Assembly: GCF_016342265.1 (NCBI RefSeq)
Contig: NZ_JAEIOS010000009.1
Span: forward strand, 471,264 to 535,263
Source of the DNA: Corynebacterium meridianum
GTDB taxonomy: Bacteria; Actinomycetota; Actinomycetes; Mycobacteriales; Mycobacteriaceae
Length of the DNA stretch: 64,000 nucleotides
Direction: 5' to 3'
The position numbers and the translations under genes are program-made. The notes below the pieces were generated by a model. That model was not told the DNA's origin, made no database searches, and saw only the letters and a list, made by a program, of their open reading frames with translations. Positions 47,050 through 58,178 of this stretch are shown one piece after another; positions within the stretch are counted from its first letter, which is position 1, and each line of letters opens with the position of its first letter.

Positions 47050-48540
47050 CTACGCGATGGCGTGCATCACCGGGTCGATGGTGAAGTACACCATGAACAG
47101 CGCGGAGATCAGCCACAGCAGCCAGTGGACCTTCTTCGCCTGTCCGCCGGCCACCGCCATCAGCACGTAGGCGATGAAGCCGACGCCGATGCCGTTGGCG
47201 ATCGAGTAGGTGAACGGCATGATCACGATGGTCAGGAACGCGGGAAGGGCGATGTGGAACTCGGTGAAGTCGATGTCGACGACCTGCCCCATCATCATCG
47301 CCCCGACGACGACGAGCACGGGTGCCGCGGCCTCGATCGGAACGACCTCGTAGAGCGGGGTGAGGAACATCGCGGCGATGAAAAGGATGCCGGTGACGAC
47401 GTTCGCGAGACCGGTTCGGGCGCCGTCGGCGATACCGGCGGCGGAATCGATGTAGACCGTGTTCGACGACGCGGAGACGCCGCCGCCGACGATGGCGCCG
47501 GCACCCTCGACGATCAGGGCGCGCTTCATGTCCGGGAGGTTGCCGTTCTCGTCGACGAGGCGCCCCTGCTTGCCCAGCGCGGTCATGGTGCCCATGGCGT
47601 CGAAGAAGTTCGCCAGCACGAGGGTGAACACGAGCAGCGAGGCCGCGAGGACACCGATGCGGCTGAATGCGCCGATGAGGTCGACCGCGCCGACGAGCGA
47701 CAGGTCCGGCGCACCACCGACGGTATCGGGGAGCTTGGGCACGGCCAGGGACCAGCCGGTGGGGACCGGCTTTCCTTCGACGAAGGAGGGGCCGGAATCG
47801 GTGAGCGCCTCGACGATCATGGCGATGATCGTCGTTGCGACGATACCGATGAACAGGCCACCGCGGACCCTGCGGGTGACGAGGATTCCGCAGATGATGA
47901 GCCCGGCGCAGAACACGAACGTCGGCCAGGAGCCGATCGAGCCGTTGATGCCGAGACCGACCGGGACCGTGGTGCCCGCGGCATCGGGGATACGACGCAC
48001 GAAACCGGCGTCGACGAGCCCGATGAGGGCGATGAACAGGCCGATGCCGACCCCCATCGCGGCCTTCAGGGAGTGTGGTATCGCCTCGAACACGGCGACC
48101 CGGAAGCCGGACACCGCGAGGATCACGATGATGATGCCGTCGATGACCACGAGGCCCATGGCCTCGGGCCAGGTCAGCCCCTCGGTGGCGACCAGGGTCA
48201 CCGCGACCAGCGTGTTGATTCCGAGGCCGGTGGCGATACCGAAGGGGTACCGGGCGATCACGCCGAAGGCGATGGTCATCACGCCCGCCGCGAGCGCCGT
48301 GACGGCCGCTACCTGCGGGATCCCCAGGGTGTCACCGTTGATGTCGGCGGTGGTGCCGATGATCAGCGGGTTGAGGATGATGATGTAGGCCATGGCGAAG
48401 AAGGTGACCACGCCGGCCCGGATCTCGGTGCCGACGGAGGAGCCGCGGGCACTGATGTGGAAGAAACGGTCGAGTGCGCCGTCGGAACGCTGCTGCGTCG
48501 TCGGCGCGGCAGCGGGAGCGCTGCCGTTGCTCTCGGTCAT
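47050..48540 (-). CDS. NCS2 (AzgA-like) purine base permease
   Basis: 496 residues, about 13-14 membrane helices, NCS2 family, proton symport of adenine, guanine or hypoxanthine. Markers: EIRAGVVTFFAMAYIIILNP, ATGLGINTLVA, the helix-8 motif TLVLANFFDAMGTM, and GGGVSASSNTVYIDSAAGIADGARTGL. The start follows a leader containing a perfect 12-bp palindrome, CCGTACGTACGG at 48558-48569. It is divergent from pabAB. Confidence 0.93.
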   Translation of the reverse strand: MTESNGSAPAAAPTTQQRSDGALDRFFHISARGSSVGTEIRAGVVTFFAMAYIIILNPLIIGTTADINGDTLGIPQVAAVTALAAGVMTIAFGVIARYPFGIATGLGINTLVAVTLVATEGLTWPEAMGLVVIDGIIIVILAVSGFRVAVFEAIPHSLKAAMGVGIGLFIALIGLVDAGFVRRIPDAAGTTVPVGLGINGSIGSWPTFVFCAGLIICGILVTRRVRGGLFIGIVATTIIAMIVEALTDSGPSFVEGKPVPTGWSLAVPKLPDTVGGAPDLSLVGAVDLIGAFSRIGVLAASLLVFTLVLANFFDAMGTMTALGKQGRLVDENGNLPDMKRALIVEGAGAIVGGGVSASSNTVYIDSAAGIADGARTGLANVVTGILFIAAMFLTPLYEVVPIEAAAPVLVVVGAMMMGQVVDIDFTEFHIALPAFLTIVIMPFTYSIANGIGVGFIAYVLMAVAGGQAKKVHWLLWLISALFMVYFTIDPVMHAIA

Positions 48541-48763
48541 GAGTGTGGGGTGTCTTTCCGTACGTACGGTCAGGGAATGTCACACGCCCTCCCGTCCAAC
48601 CGGGCAAGAGGAATACTGTGCCACGGATACAATGGCACCGGCACGCACCTGTGAGCAACCGGACTTCCTGCAGGACCGGACGTGATTCGGTGTCATCCCC
48701 GCGCCCGATGGGCGACCCGCAGGACACACCCCGCGGACGCACCCCGACCTCCCGAACCTGACT

Positions 48764-50719
48764 GTGACAACAATTCTGCTGATAGACAACCACGATTCCT
48801 TCACCCATCTGCTCGGCGACCTGATTCACCGCGCGACCGGGATAGCACCCCGTATCCTCCCGAACAACTCCCCCCGACTCACCCCCGAGCTCCTGAGCTC
48901 CGCGGATGTGGTCGTCATCTCCCCCGGCCCCGGATCGCCGCACTCTCCCGAGGATCTCGGTGTCTCCGCCGCCGCGATCGCCCAGGACCGGGTGCCGGTG
49001 ATCGGCATCTGCCTCGGGCATCAGGCCATCGCCCTGGCGGCCGGCGCGACCGTCAACCGCGCCCGCCATCCACGTCACGGCCTGGCGAGCAGGGTCACCC
49101 ATGACGGCACCGGAGTCTTCAGCGGTGTCCCCTCCCCCATGGAGGTCGTGCGCTACCACTCGCTCGACGTCACCGATCCGCCGCCGAACATCGATGTTCT
49201 CGCGCGGGCGGACGACGGCACGATCATGGCGCTGCGGCGGACGGACGCCCCGCAGTGGGGCGTCCAGTTCCATCCCGAGTCCATCGGGACGCACCACGGG
49301 GGGAAGCTTCTGCGGAACATGGTCGAGGAGGCACTCCGGCACACCGGATCACGCGTGACCGACGGCGCGCATCGGTGGCGACGGATACCGGTCACGGATC
49401 CTCCCGGGGCGCTTGAGGTCGCCGACGTCTGGCGGAGCAGGTATCCGACGCTGATCTGGCTCGACGGCTCCACACCCGACTCCGGCGGATCGGAGACCGG
49501 TGCCGGGGAGGCCCAGTCACCGTCGGCCCTCCCCGGAGCAACCGGAATCGTCGCGGCCGGGCACCGCCTGGTTCACCCGTCGGACATCCCCGCAGGCCAG
49601 CTCACCCCGGACAGTGCACCGGCCCGGCCCGACATCGTGCCCGGCGCGTTCGGGGTCCTGACCTACGAGGCGTCGGGTGGGTGGGACGGCGCGACCCCGG
49701 CACAGGTCGACTCCGGCGAACGGCTGCTCGTCCCCGAGGTCGTCTACCAGTGCGGCCCCGCCGGCGGTCATCTCACGTTCCCCGCCGACATGTCGGACGA
49801 CGAGGCCCTGGCGCTCCTGCCCGGGTCGGGGCCAGGTCGCGCCGCGCCGGTTCCGTCCGCACCGGCGCTCACCGGTACGGTGCAGCTGCGGCACGACGCC
49901 ACGACGTACCGGGAGCTGGTCGAGCGGTGCAGGCGGTACATCGAGCTCGGTGAGTCCTATGAGCTCTGTCTGACGACACGGGCCACCGCGGAGCTGACGG
50001 AGGATCCGGATCCGTTCGCCCTGTTCCTCCGGCTCCGGGATCTCGCCGCGGCGCCTCGCGCGGGTTTGTTCATCACCCCGGAGCGATCGGTGCTGTCAGT
50101 CTCCCCGGAACGGTTCGTGACGGTCACCGCGGGCGCCGTGACCGCGTCGCCGATCAAGGGGACCCGTCCGAGGGGCACGACCCCCGGGCGGGACGCCGCA
50201 CTGATCGAGGAACTCGCCTCGAGCGTGAAGGATCGCGCGGAGAACATGATGATCGTCGATCTGCTGCGCAACGATCTGGCTCGCAGCTGCATCCCCGGGT
50301 CCGTGACCGTCCCGGAGCTGTGCGCCGTCCACACCTTCGACCGGGTGCACCAGATGATCTCCACCGTGACCGGCCGACTCCCGGTGACCGCGACGGGAGT
50401 CGACGCGGCACTCGCGGCATTCCCCCCGGGCTCGATGACCGGCGCCCCGAAACAACGCAGCATGGACATCCTCGCGGAGCTCGAGCAGACGCCACGTGGC
50501 GTCTACTCGGGGTGCATGGGCTGGTTCTCCGCCACCGGTGACGTCGACCTGTCGGTGCTGATCCGCACCGTGGTGGTCACCGGCAGGACGCTGACCTACG
50601 GCGCCGGAGGCGCTGTGACGCGATTGTCGGATCCGGCGGAGGAATGGGCGGAGGTCATGGTGAAGATGCTCCCGTTCCGGCTGCTGCTGGGAACCGACCT
50701 TCCGGGGGAGGACCGGTGA
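48764..50719 (+). CDS. pabAB: Fused aminodeoxychorismate synthase PabAB
   Basis: 651 residues, GTG start. The N-terminal glutamine amidotransferase (residues 1-195) has its triad Cys in ICLGHQAIA and His/Glu in GVQFHPESI. The C-terminal chorismate-binding half has SPERFVT, IKGTRPRGTTPGRDA, MIVDLLRNDLAR and FPPGSMTGAPK. Makes 4-amino-4-deoxychorismate for folate. Its stop overlaps the pabC GTG (GTGA), so the two are coupled. Together with thyA and folA in this window it covers both ends of folate use. Confidence 0.95.
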   Translation: MTTILLIDNHDSFTHLLGDLIHRATGIAPRILPNNSPRLTPELLSSADVVVISPGPGSPHSPEDLGVSAAAIAQDRVPVIGICLGHQAIALAAGATVNRARHPRHGLASRVTHDGTGVFSGVPSPMEVVRYHSLDVTDPPPNIDVLARADDGTIMALRRTDAPQWGVQFHPESIGTHHGGKLLRNMVEEALRHTGSRVTDGAHRWRRIPVTDPPGALEVADVWRSRYPTLIWLDGSTPDSGGSETGAGEAQSPSALPGATGIVAAGHRLVHPSDIPAGQLTPDSAPARPDIVPGAFGVLTYEASGGWDGATPAQVDSGERLLVPEVVYQCGPAGGHLTFPADMSDDEALALLPGSGPGRAAPVPSAPALTGTVQLRHDATTYRELVERCRRYIELGESYELCLTTRATAELTEDPDPFALFLRLRDLAAAPRAGLFITPERSVLSVSPERFVTVTAGAVTASPIKGTRPRGTTPGRDAALIEELASSVKDRAENMMIVDLLRNDLARSCIPGSVTVPELCAVHTFDRVHQMISTVTGRLPVTATGVDAALAAFPPGSMTGAPKQRSMDILAELEQTPRGVYSGCMGWFSATGDVDLSVLIRTVVVTGRTLTYGAGGAVTRLSDPAEEWAEVMVKMLPFRLLLGTDLPGEDR

Positions 50720-51420
50720 GCGGCGGTGTCCGGGTCGCCACTTCGTTCCGGATGGTCGACGGCCGGGTCCGGTGCTGGGACGCGCACATCAATCGTCTCG
50801 GTCCGCTGCTCCCGGTTGGGGCGGAACGGTACATCCGTTCGGAGCTGCGGGCCGCGGGGCCGGGTGCCTTCAATCCGATGGTCACGGTCGGCCCGGACGG
50901 CGTGGAGGTACTGATCCGCCCTGACCGTGGTTTCTCCGATCTGGTGACCGTCGACGCGATCGGCCACCGGGATCTGCGTCGTGCCCCCACGGTGAAGGGC
51001 CCCGATCTCGGATGGCTCGCGGGACGGCTGGCGGAGTCCCGGGGGCGGGGCGCAGGAGAGGGCCTGCTCCTCGACGACTCCGGTCGCGTCGTGGAGGCCG
51101 TCTACTCCGCGGTCCTGGTGCTGGGGAGTGGCCGGGCGACACTCGTCCGGCATCCCCGGTCCCTGGAGTCCACGACGGCCGCCGGTGTCTCCGGTTATCT
51201 CCGCTGCGCGGGATGGACGATCACCGACCGGGCCGCGGTCACGCCGGATGAGCTCATGGACTCACCGGTCTGGTTGCTCAACGCGTTCTCCGGTGTCCGG
51301 GCGGTCAGCGGGTGGATCACGGAGGATGGGCCCGTCACCGCGCCGGAGGCGGTGAACGCCGGCCCGGCCGGTGTATCCGGTGCAGAAAGATGGCTCTGGG
51401 CGAACGCGGCGCGGCTCTAG
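50716..51420 (+). CDS. pabC: Aminodeoxychorismate lyase PabC (class IV aminotransferase fold)
   Basis: 234 residues from GTG 50716, overlapping the pabAB stop. The PLP lysine is in PTVKGPDLGWL. LLLDDSGRVVEAVYSAV and the late NAFSGVRAVSGW fit the class IV fold. It splits pyruvate from aminodeoxychorismate to give p-aminobenzoate. Its TAG stop (51418-51420) is shared, as CTAG, with the stop of the convergent gene. Confidence 0.9.
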   Translation: MSGGVRVATSFRMVDGRVRCWDAHINRLGPLLPVGAERYIRSELRAAGPGAFNPMVTVGPDGVEVLIRPDRGFSDLVTVDAIGHRDLRRAPTVKGPDLGWLAGRLAESRGRGAGEGLLLDDSGRVVEAVYSAVLVLGSGRATLVRHPRSLESTTAAGVSGYLRCAGWTITDRAAVTPDELMDSPVWLLNAFSGVRAVSGWITEDGPVTAPEAVNAGPAGVSGAERWLWANAARL

Positions 51421-52184
51421 AACTCGACGGTGGACTCGTCGTCGAAAGCCGTTCCCTCCGGCTGCCCGAGGGTCTCTGCGGGTGGTGTGTCCGAATGTGC
51501 GCCACAGCCGTAGCCGCTGTGCGCGACGCGCCCGTCAGCGGCGTACTCGTTGGTGCACACACCGAAACTGCCCATCACGTCCTCAGGCATCGGCACCCAG
51601 AACGCACAGCTGCCACAGTGCAGCGCCGCGTGCCGCGCGAATTCACTGGTGGGACCGAAGTCACTTCCCCGCCACCTGTGGAGGGTTTCATCGAGTCCGT
51701 GCCGGGTGAGCCGCTTGGCGGTGTGCTGGCACGGGATCGCGGGGCGATTCGGCCCGGAGGTACCGTCCAGTTCGGTGGCGTCGACGAGCCGCTCGTCATC
51801 GGGCCGCGGTGGCATCACGTCGCCGGGCCCGAGATCCCCGGGGCGGACCCGGTCCGCGTAGGGCACCCAGTCGGGAGCCCTCAGTGCCTCTCTGCCCGGC
51901 TGCAGGGCGACCTCGTTGACGGTGATCCGCTCGGAGCCCGGCGCGCAGGCCACCACCGCCACCCATTCCCAGCCCCCGTACCCGGGTACGTCAGCCGCAA
52001 AGCGGTGGATGACGGCGTGCTCCCCGGTCCGCGTGACGCCGAGGTGAACTCCGACGTCGCCCTCTCCGAGTTCGACGACCGCATCCCGCGCGACAGCGAT
52101 CGCCGTGGCCCCGAGCAGGGGATCCCCCGTCGGCTTCTGCTGCGGTCCAGCGGTCCGGTTTCGTCTGCGGTTTCTCTTCGGCAC
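51417..52184 (-). CDS. DUF3027 family protein with zinc-like Cys cluster
   Basis: 255 residues from GTG 52184 (VPKRNRRRNRT), which has GATAAT six bases upstream. Very basic N-terminus; then a conserved region (VARDAVVELGEGDVGVHLG, FAADVPGYGGWEW). Near the C-terminus HCGSCAFWVP, GVCTNEY and GYGCGAHS form a likely four-cysteine metal site. A DNA or RNA role is suggested by the composition but not shown. A much longer open frame on this strand is an artefact of high GC. Confidence 0.85.
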   Translation of the reverse strand: MPKRNRRRNRTAGPQQKPTGDPLLGATAIAVARDAVVELGEGDVGVHLGVTRTGEHAVIHRFAADVPGYGGWEWVAVVACAPGSERITVNEVALQPGREALRAPDWVPYADRVRPGDLGPGDVMPPRPDDERLVDATELDGTSGPNRPAIPCQHTAKRLTRHGLDETLHRWRGSDFGPTSEFARHAALHCGSCAFWVPMPEDVMGSFGVCTNEYAADGRVAHSGYGCGAHSDTPPAETLGQPEGTAFDDESTVEF

Positions 52185-52220
52185 GCGTTCATTATCCCGT
52201 ATCTGATGCATGATGGACGA

Positions 52221-53039
52221 ATGCCCCCTGTCCTGTCCCGGATTCTCACCGCAACGCTGACGACGCTCCTGCTGGCCGGTTGTGCCCGGGAACCGGCCCC
52301 CCGGGTCGAGGATGGCCCGGAAGTGGAGCGATTGGGTGTCGAGGTGGTGGCGCAGCACCCGATGGATCCACGCAGTTTCACGCAGGGACTGGAGTTCGAC
52401 GGCGAACGCCTCCTCGTCGGGACCGGGCTCCGTGGTGCCTCCCGGATCTACAGCTCGACGCTCGACGGGACCGAGATCCGGTCCGAGAGGCTGCCCGGGG
52501 ACCTGTTCGGGGAGGGGATCACCGACACCGGTGCCACGGTCTGGCAGCTGACGTGGAAGAGCGGGACGGCGATCAGACGGGACCGTGAGACCCTCCGGGA
52601 GACCGACCGGGTGTCCTACCCCGGGGAAGGGTGGGGTCTGTGCGCCTTCAACGACACCGTGGTGATGTCGGACGGAACCGATCACCTGCGGCTCCTCGAT
52701 CCCACCAACCTGCGCGAGCGGGCGCGGATACCGGTGACGGTAGCGGGCGAACCGGTGGCACAGCTCAACGAACTGGAGTGCCTGGAAGACCACGGACACA
52801 GGTACGTGCTGGCGAACATATGGAAGAGCACGGACATCCTGCGCATAGACCCGGACACGGGAACGGTCGATGCGCTGATCGACGCGTCGGATCTGGCCGC
52901 GATGAAGTCCCGCGGTGCCGAGGATGTGTTGAACGGGATCGCCGGTGTCCCGGGAACCGATCGGCTGCTGCTCACCGGCAAACGCTGGGGCACCCTCTAC
53001 GAGGTGCGTCTGACCGAACACCCCTCGACGGACGGTTAG
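52221..53039 (+). CDS. Glutaminyl-peptide cyclotransferase-like lipoprotein
   Basis: 272 residues. A lipobox LLLAGC (cysteine about 21) makes it an exported lipoprotein. The mature protein is a glutamine-cyclotransferase beta-propeller: DPRSFTQGLEFDGERLLVGTG, SGTAIRRDRETLRE, GLCAFNDTVVMSDGTDHL, and NELECLEDHGHRYVLANIW. These proteins turn N-terminal glutamine into pyroglutamate. ATG 52221 is used; ATG 52206 is alternative. Its last codons overlap the -10 box of the next gene. Confidence 0.88.
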   Translation: MPPVLSRILTATLTTLLLAGCAREPAPRVEDGPEVERLGVEVVAQHPMDPRSFTQGLEFDGERLLVGTGLRGASRIYSSTLDGTEIRSERLPGDLFGEGITDTGATVWQLTWKSGTAIRRDRETLRETDRVSYPGEGWGLCAFNDTVVMSDGTDHLRLLDPTNLRERARIPVTVAGEPVAQLNELECLEDHGHRYVLANIWKSTDILRIDPDTGTVDALIDASDLAAMKSRGAEDVLNGIAGVPGTDRLLLTGKRWGTLYEVRLTEHPSTDG

Positions 53040-53048
53040 ACTTCGGAC

Positions 53049-53582
53049 ATGGCTGATCGAAACAAAAAAGGCAGGAATCTCCGGCAGTTCGTCACGCTCA
53101 TCGTCGCGGTGGTGATCGTCGTGGTGGTGTCGGTGTTGTTCCAGCACTGGTGGAACAACCGTCCGGGCCCGGCGCCCCGGGAGATCACGATCGAGGCGTC
53201 AGCGGGCGGAGAGACGGTGACCGTTCCGCCGTACAGCGCCTGCGAGATCGACGTCGAGTGCCCCGAGGGAGAGGTGACGGATCTGGCGGTCGGAGCGGAT
53301 GAGAAGCTCACCCTCACGCTTCCCCCCGAGGTCCGGGACCATGACTTCTCCCTGTTGATGATCTACGACAATCCGGCAGCCAACGACCAGCGTCTGTATC
53401 CCGGGAACAGCACCAAGGAGGTGGAGGTGCCGGGGTCCGTCGAGCTCAAGGGTGAGGGTGAGGACGGCACGACCGACGCCAGACTGCTCGTCGTCGAGGT
53501 GAGGTCACCCCAGATAGGTGTCGACGAGAACGGAACGGAGAGCCCCGTCCGCGTCGTCTGGTCGATCAACGCCCAGCCGTGA
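53049..53582 (+). CDS. DUF2771 family membrane-anchored protein
   Basis: 177 residues. One N-terminal membrane helix (QFVTLIVAVVIVVVVSVLFQHWW) and an external beta-rich domain: EITIEASAGGETVTVPPYSACEIDVEC and PEVRDHDFSLLMIYDNPA. It looks specific to corynebacteria and close relatives; function unknown. ATG 53049 follows TAGACT by six bases, a leaderless start whose -10 box overlaps the previous gene's TAG stop. Confidence 0.82.
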   Translation: MADRNKKGRNLRQFVTLIVAVVIVVVVSVLFQHWWNNRPGPAPREITIEASAGGETVTVPPYSACEIDVECPEGEVTDLAVGADEKLTLTLPPEVRDHDFSLLMIYDNPAANDQRLYPGNSTKEVEVPGSVELKGEGEDGTTDARLLVVEVRSPQIGVDENGTESPVRVVWSINAQP

Positions 53583-53595
53583 GCCGACCGCGGAA

Positions 53596-53985
53596 TCAGG
53601 AATCGAGCTCCCGGGCCACGGCGCGGAGAATCTCGGCCACCTGGCGCCCCGTCTTCCGGTCCGGCCTACGTCCCGAACGCAGATCCGGCTGAACCTTCGA
53701 CTCCAGGAACGTCACCAGGTCCGAGATCATCCCGTGGAGTTCCTCGGGCTGGTACTTGTGCTGCGGCCGCCGGGAGACCCGGGGACTGTCCAGGAGCTTG
53801 ATGCGCAGCGCCTGCGGCCCACGGCGGCCCGCGGCGAAGTCGAACTCGATCCGCTGCCCGGGATGGAGTTCCTCGACGCCCTCCGGGAGCACCTGCTTTC
53901 CCACGAAGCAGTCCTCGTCGCCGGGGTTGGAGACGAAACCGAATCCTCGCTCCGTGTCATACCATTTGACCTTGCCGATGGGCAT
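53596..53985 (-). CDS. cspA: Cold-shock domain protein with C-terminal extension
   Basis: 129 residues. The N-terminal 65 residues are a cold-shock fold: [17 protein letters not shown] (RNP1-like) and [13 protein letters not shown] (in place of the RNP2 VFVH). A charged, mostly helical C-terminal part ([17 protein letters not shown]...REL) is typical of this actinobacterial type. ATG 53985 has AAAGGGGA upstream; longer frames are rejected. It is convergent with DUF2771. Confidence 0.92.
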   Translation of the reverse strand: MPIGKVKWYDTERGFGFVSNPGDEDCFVGKQVLPEGVEELHPGQRIEFDFAAGRRGPQALRIKLLDSPRVSRRPQHKYQPEELHGMISDLVTFLESKVQPDLRSGRRPDRKTGRQVAEILRAVARELDS

Positions 53986-55252
<1,267 letters not shown>

Positions 55253-55294
55253 CCCGCCGGTCCGCCCCTCCCCTCACGGGGATCACGGATCACG

Positions 55295-55350
55295 AATCAT
55301 CGAGCCCGGTGCACACAGAGCGCCTGTGTGCACCGGGCTCGATGATTTTC
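55295..55350 (+). terminator. Strong intrinsic terminator of rpf1
   Basis: A perfect 24-bp stem (arms beginning AATCATCGAGCCCGGTGC and its complement) with a five-base loop, ending in TTTT. It starts about 40 bases after the rpf1 stop. Confidence 0.9.
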
Positions 55351-55455
55351 CCGCCATCCCGCGGGGAATCCGCACCAACGTCTTACGCAGGCACGAAAAG
55401 CCGGTGGTCGTCGCATCTCTACGACAGCCACCGGCGGAAGCCGGGACAGATGAGG

Positions 55456-55647
55456 CTAGCGGTTGACCCGGGTGTAGGGGTGCACGTAGCCGAGCTCCTC
55501 CACGGGACGCGGGAACACCGTGTCATCACCGAACGGGCTCGACGCGCCGTCAACCTTGGAGACCAGCTCAGTCACCGGATGCCCACCACCGGGAACATGG
55601 TCCGGCCAGCCGGGATCGACGTAGGTTTTCTTCTCGATTTTCGACAT
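55456..55647 (-). CDS. Small conserved protein of unknown function
   Basis: 63 residues: MSKIEKKTYVDPGWPDHVPG, then VTELVSKVDGASSPFGD, ending FPRPVEELGYVHPYTRVNR. No membrane segment or known motif. A short protein in this spot beside the XPB gene pair appears conserved in corynebacteria as I remember, but I am not sure. It is convergent with rpf1 and divergent from the XPB-like partner gene. Confidence 0.6.
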   Translation of the reverse strand: MSKIEKKTYVDPGWPDHVPGGGHPVTELVSKVDGASSPFGDDTVFPRPVEELGYVHPYTRVNR

Positions 55648-55711
55648 GCACCCATTGTCTCAAACGCGGCGGAGAAAAGTCACCTTATGACCCTCTAAAC
55701 TTGGCGGCACC

Positions 55712-58087
55712 ATGAAAAAACCCCACTCGACCCCCGATTCCGGCCCCACGTTCCGCCAGTGGCTGTCCGGGGTTGATGATGACCGGCTCTCCCGGATCAT
55801 CGGCAATCGCCCCGACACCGCATGGCCGTTACCTCCCGGAATCGGTGCCCTCGCCGCCCGATTGCAGCTCCGGGCCTCCGTCGCGCGCGCCACCGCGGAC
55901 CTCACGGCCCTCCAACTCGTCGTCCTCGAGGCCGCGGCCGCACTGGGCGGAGAGCTCCACCCGGTGGCCGCCCCCGAGGTGGTCGAGCTGGTCATGGACC
56001 GCCTGAATGGCGCGGACGGTTCAGCCGGCGTCAGCCCCCGGACGGTGACACGGATACTGGGGGAACTCATGGACCGCGCCCTGGTCTACGGAACCGACGA
56101 TCAGCTCCGGGTCACCACCGAGGCCATGTCCTCACTCCCCGCGAACTGGCAGCTCCTCCCCGATCCGGGTGGCCGCGCGGGACAACTCGACGAGGACACG
56201 GCGCGCTCACGCATCGACGGACTGGGGCCACGCGAACGCCGCATCCTCGACACCCTCGTCGCCTCGGGCGGATTCGGCCTTTCGAAGGACGCCGCGCCCG
56301 ATGCCGATCCCGGCCGACCGGTACCCCGGCTCATCGATGCGGGCCTGCTTCTGCGGGTCGACAACCGTACGGTGAAGATGCCCCCGACGGTGCGCGGAAT
56401 CCTCGACGGAACCGGCGTAGTTCCCCAGCCACTGCTCCCGTCGCCCCGGTGCGGGGACGAACACGAGCTCAGCGCGGATCCGGTGGCGCAGCGCCTGGCC
56501 GACGACGAGGGTGCCGGCGCCGGACTCGAGGTAACCCGCCTCATGCGGCGCCTGATCACCGTACTCGGCGAACACCCCGTACCCTGCCTGAAAGAGGGAG
56601 GTATCGGCGTCCGTGCCCTCACCAGGCTCTCCAGGGACCTGGACTGCGACGACGTCACCGTCAACCGGCTGATCTGTCTCGGTGTCTCGTCCGGCCTGCT
56701 CGGCAGGGGTGAACCCGATCCGCCGCCGGCGGACGATCCGGGAGGAGATCTACTCGCCCCGACGACCGAATCCGATACCTGGCTCGCCAACGGCCCGGCC
56801 GCACGCTGGGCGGCGCTCCTGGCCGGATGGTCCCGCTCCAACTGGGCTTACTGGCGGGCCGGACGCAGTGACGCCCGTGGGCGGTCCGTCCATCTCCTGT
56901 CCACCGCAACCACGCATCAGGGCCTCCCCGACGTCCGTGCGTTGGTGATGAAGCAGTATGTCCGTCCACCGGACGGAATCCGGCTCAGCCGCGGCGAGTT
57001 GGACGAGGATCTCCGATTCACCGCCCCGGTCCCCGCCAGCCGAATCCGACCGGGAACGGTAGACGAGATCATCGCCGAGGCGTCCTGGATCGGGGCGCTG
57101 GCCCACGACACCGCGACCACGCCGCTCCGGGCCTTGTCAGACGAGTCCTCCGCGACCCCGACCGAACCGGGACAGGCGCTCGTCGCCGCCACCGCGTCTG
57201 TGATCCCGACCCCCGTCGACACGCTCATCGTCCAGAGCGACATGACAGTCCTCGCCCCGGGGCCGCTCGAGCCCGGGCTCGAATCCGAACTGAGTCTCGC
57301 CGCGGAAATCGAGTCCGCGGGGTTGGCCAGCGTGTTCCGCGTGACCGAGAACTCCATCCGGCGCGCACTGGACGCCGGCCGCAGCGGCACCGACATCCGT
57401 TCGCTCCTGGAACAGCACACCATGGGTGATCTCCCCCAGAACATCGCCTACCTCATCAGCGACGTCTCCCGGCGCCACGGTGCCCTGCGCGGCGGGCCCG
57501 CCCTCTGCTACCTGCGGTGTGACGACGAGGCGCTCCTTCTGCAGGTGGCTCAGTCACCCGGCGCACAGAAGGTCGCTCTCCGTGTCATAGCGCCGACCGT
57601 CGCGATCGCCCAGGCTCCGCTCATTCAGGTCCTCGACGCCCTCCGGGCGGACGGATTCCAGCCGGTCGCGGAATCCGCCACCGGCGCAAGCCTCGATCTC
57701 CGGGCACATCCCTCACGGCTGCGGACGGAAACGCAGCCCGTGCGCACAACATCACCCGAAACCGGTGCGACGCGCACCCGGGACGTGGTCGCCGCCGTAC
57801 GACGCGGCGAAGCCGCCCAGGACGCCGCCAGGAAGGGACGCCCCGCCACGGACGACACCGGGAGGATCATCCAGGGAGCGCGTGCCCTGGGCCTCCTCCA
57901 GGCCGCGGCGCGGTCAAATCAGACGGTGACCCTGGGTTTCGTCGACAATCACGGGCAGGCGGACTACCGCCGCATCACCCCGGTCATGGTGTCGGGAGGC
58001 CAGGTCGACGCGGTGGACGAGGCGACCGGGGAAACCCGCCGTTTCCTCCTCCACCGCATCACCGAGGTGATCCTCGGCGAAGACTGA
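55712..58087 (+). CDS. XPB/Ssl2-like helicase-associated protein
   Basis: 791 residues. It lacks a Walker A or DExH motif, so it is not an active helicase. The C-terminal part contains a XPB/Ssl2 N-terminal-like domain (TPVDTLIVQSDMTVLAPGPL resembles the N-terminus of the adjacent XPB protein) and a WYL-like tail (VTLGFVDNHGQADYRRITPV). In mycobacteria the same pair lies together (Rv0862c-Rv0861c in memory). A TAAACT box lies 10 bases before the ATG. It is transcribed towards the XPB gene. Confidence 0.85.
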   Translation: MKKPHSTPDSGPTFRQWLSGVDDDRLSRIIGNRPDTAWPLPPGIGALAARLQLRASVARATADLTALQLVVLEAAAALGGELHPVAAPEVVELVMDRLNGADGSAGVSPRTVTRILGELMDRALVYGTDDQLRVTTEAMSSLPANWQLLPDPGGRAGQLDEDTARSRIDGLGPRERRILDTLVASGGFGLSKDAAPDADPGRPVPRLIDAGLLLRVDNRTVKMPPTVRGILDGTGVVPQPLLPSPRCGDEHELSADPVAQRLADDEGAGAGLEVTRLMRRLITVLGEHPVPCLKEGGIGVRALTRLSRDLDCDDVTVNRLICLGVSSGLLGRGEPDPPPADDPGGDLLAPTTESDTWLANGPAARWAALLAGWSRSNWAYWRAGRSDARGRSVHLLSTATTHQGLPDVRALVMKQYVRPPDGIRLSRGELDEDLRFTAPVPASRIRPGTVDEIIAEASWIGALAHDTATTPLRALSDESSATPTEPGQALVAATASVIPTPVDTLIVQSDMTVLAPGPLEPGLESELSLAAEIESAGLASVFRVTENSIRRALDAGRSGTDIRSLLEQHTMGDLPQNIAYLISDVSRRHGALRGGPALCYLRCDDEALLLQVAQSPGAQKVALRVIAPTVAIAQAPLIQVLDALRADGFQPVAESATGASLDLRAHPSRLRTETQPVRTTSPETGATRTRDVVAAVRRGEAAQDAARKGRPATDDTGRIIQGARALGLLQAAARSNQTVTLGFVDNHGQADYRRITPVMVSGGQVDAVDEATGETRRFLLHRITEVILGED

Positions 58088-58178
58088 CGCGCGGACACCA
58101 CACGGCCGACAGTGCAATAATGGTGGTTTGTCCCCGACCCGGGGATGTTCCCCGAAGCTGGAGAGGACGTGACCGCCT

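Noticed and set aside
51417..53147. A 576-codon minus-strand frame covering DUF3027 and the cyclotransferase
   Set aside because: Only its last 255 codons are DUF3027; the upstream part is antisense to the lipoprotein gene, which has a clear lipobox and domain.
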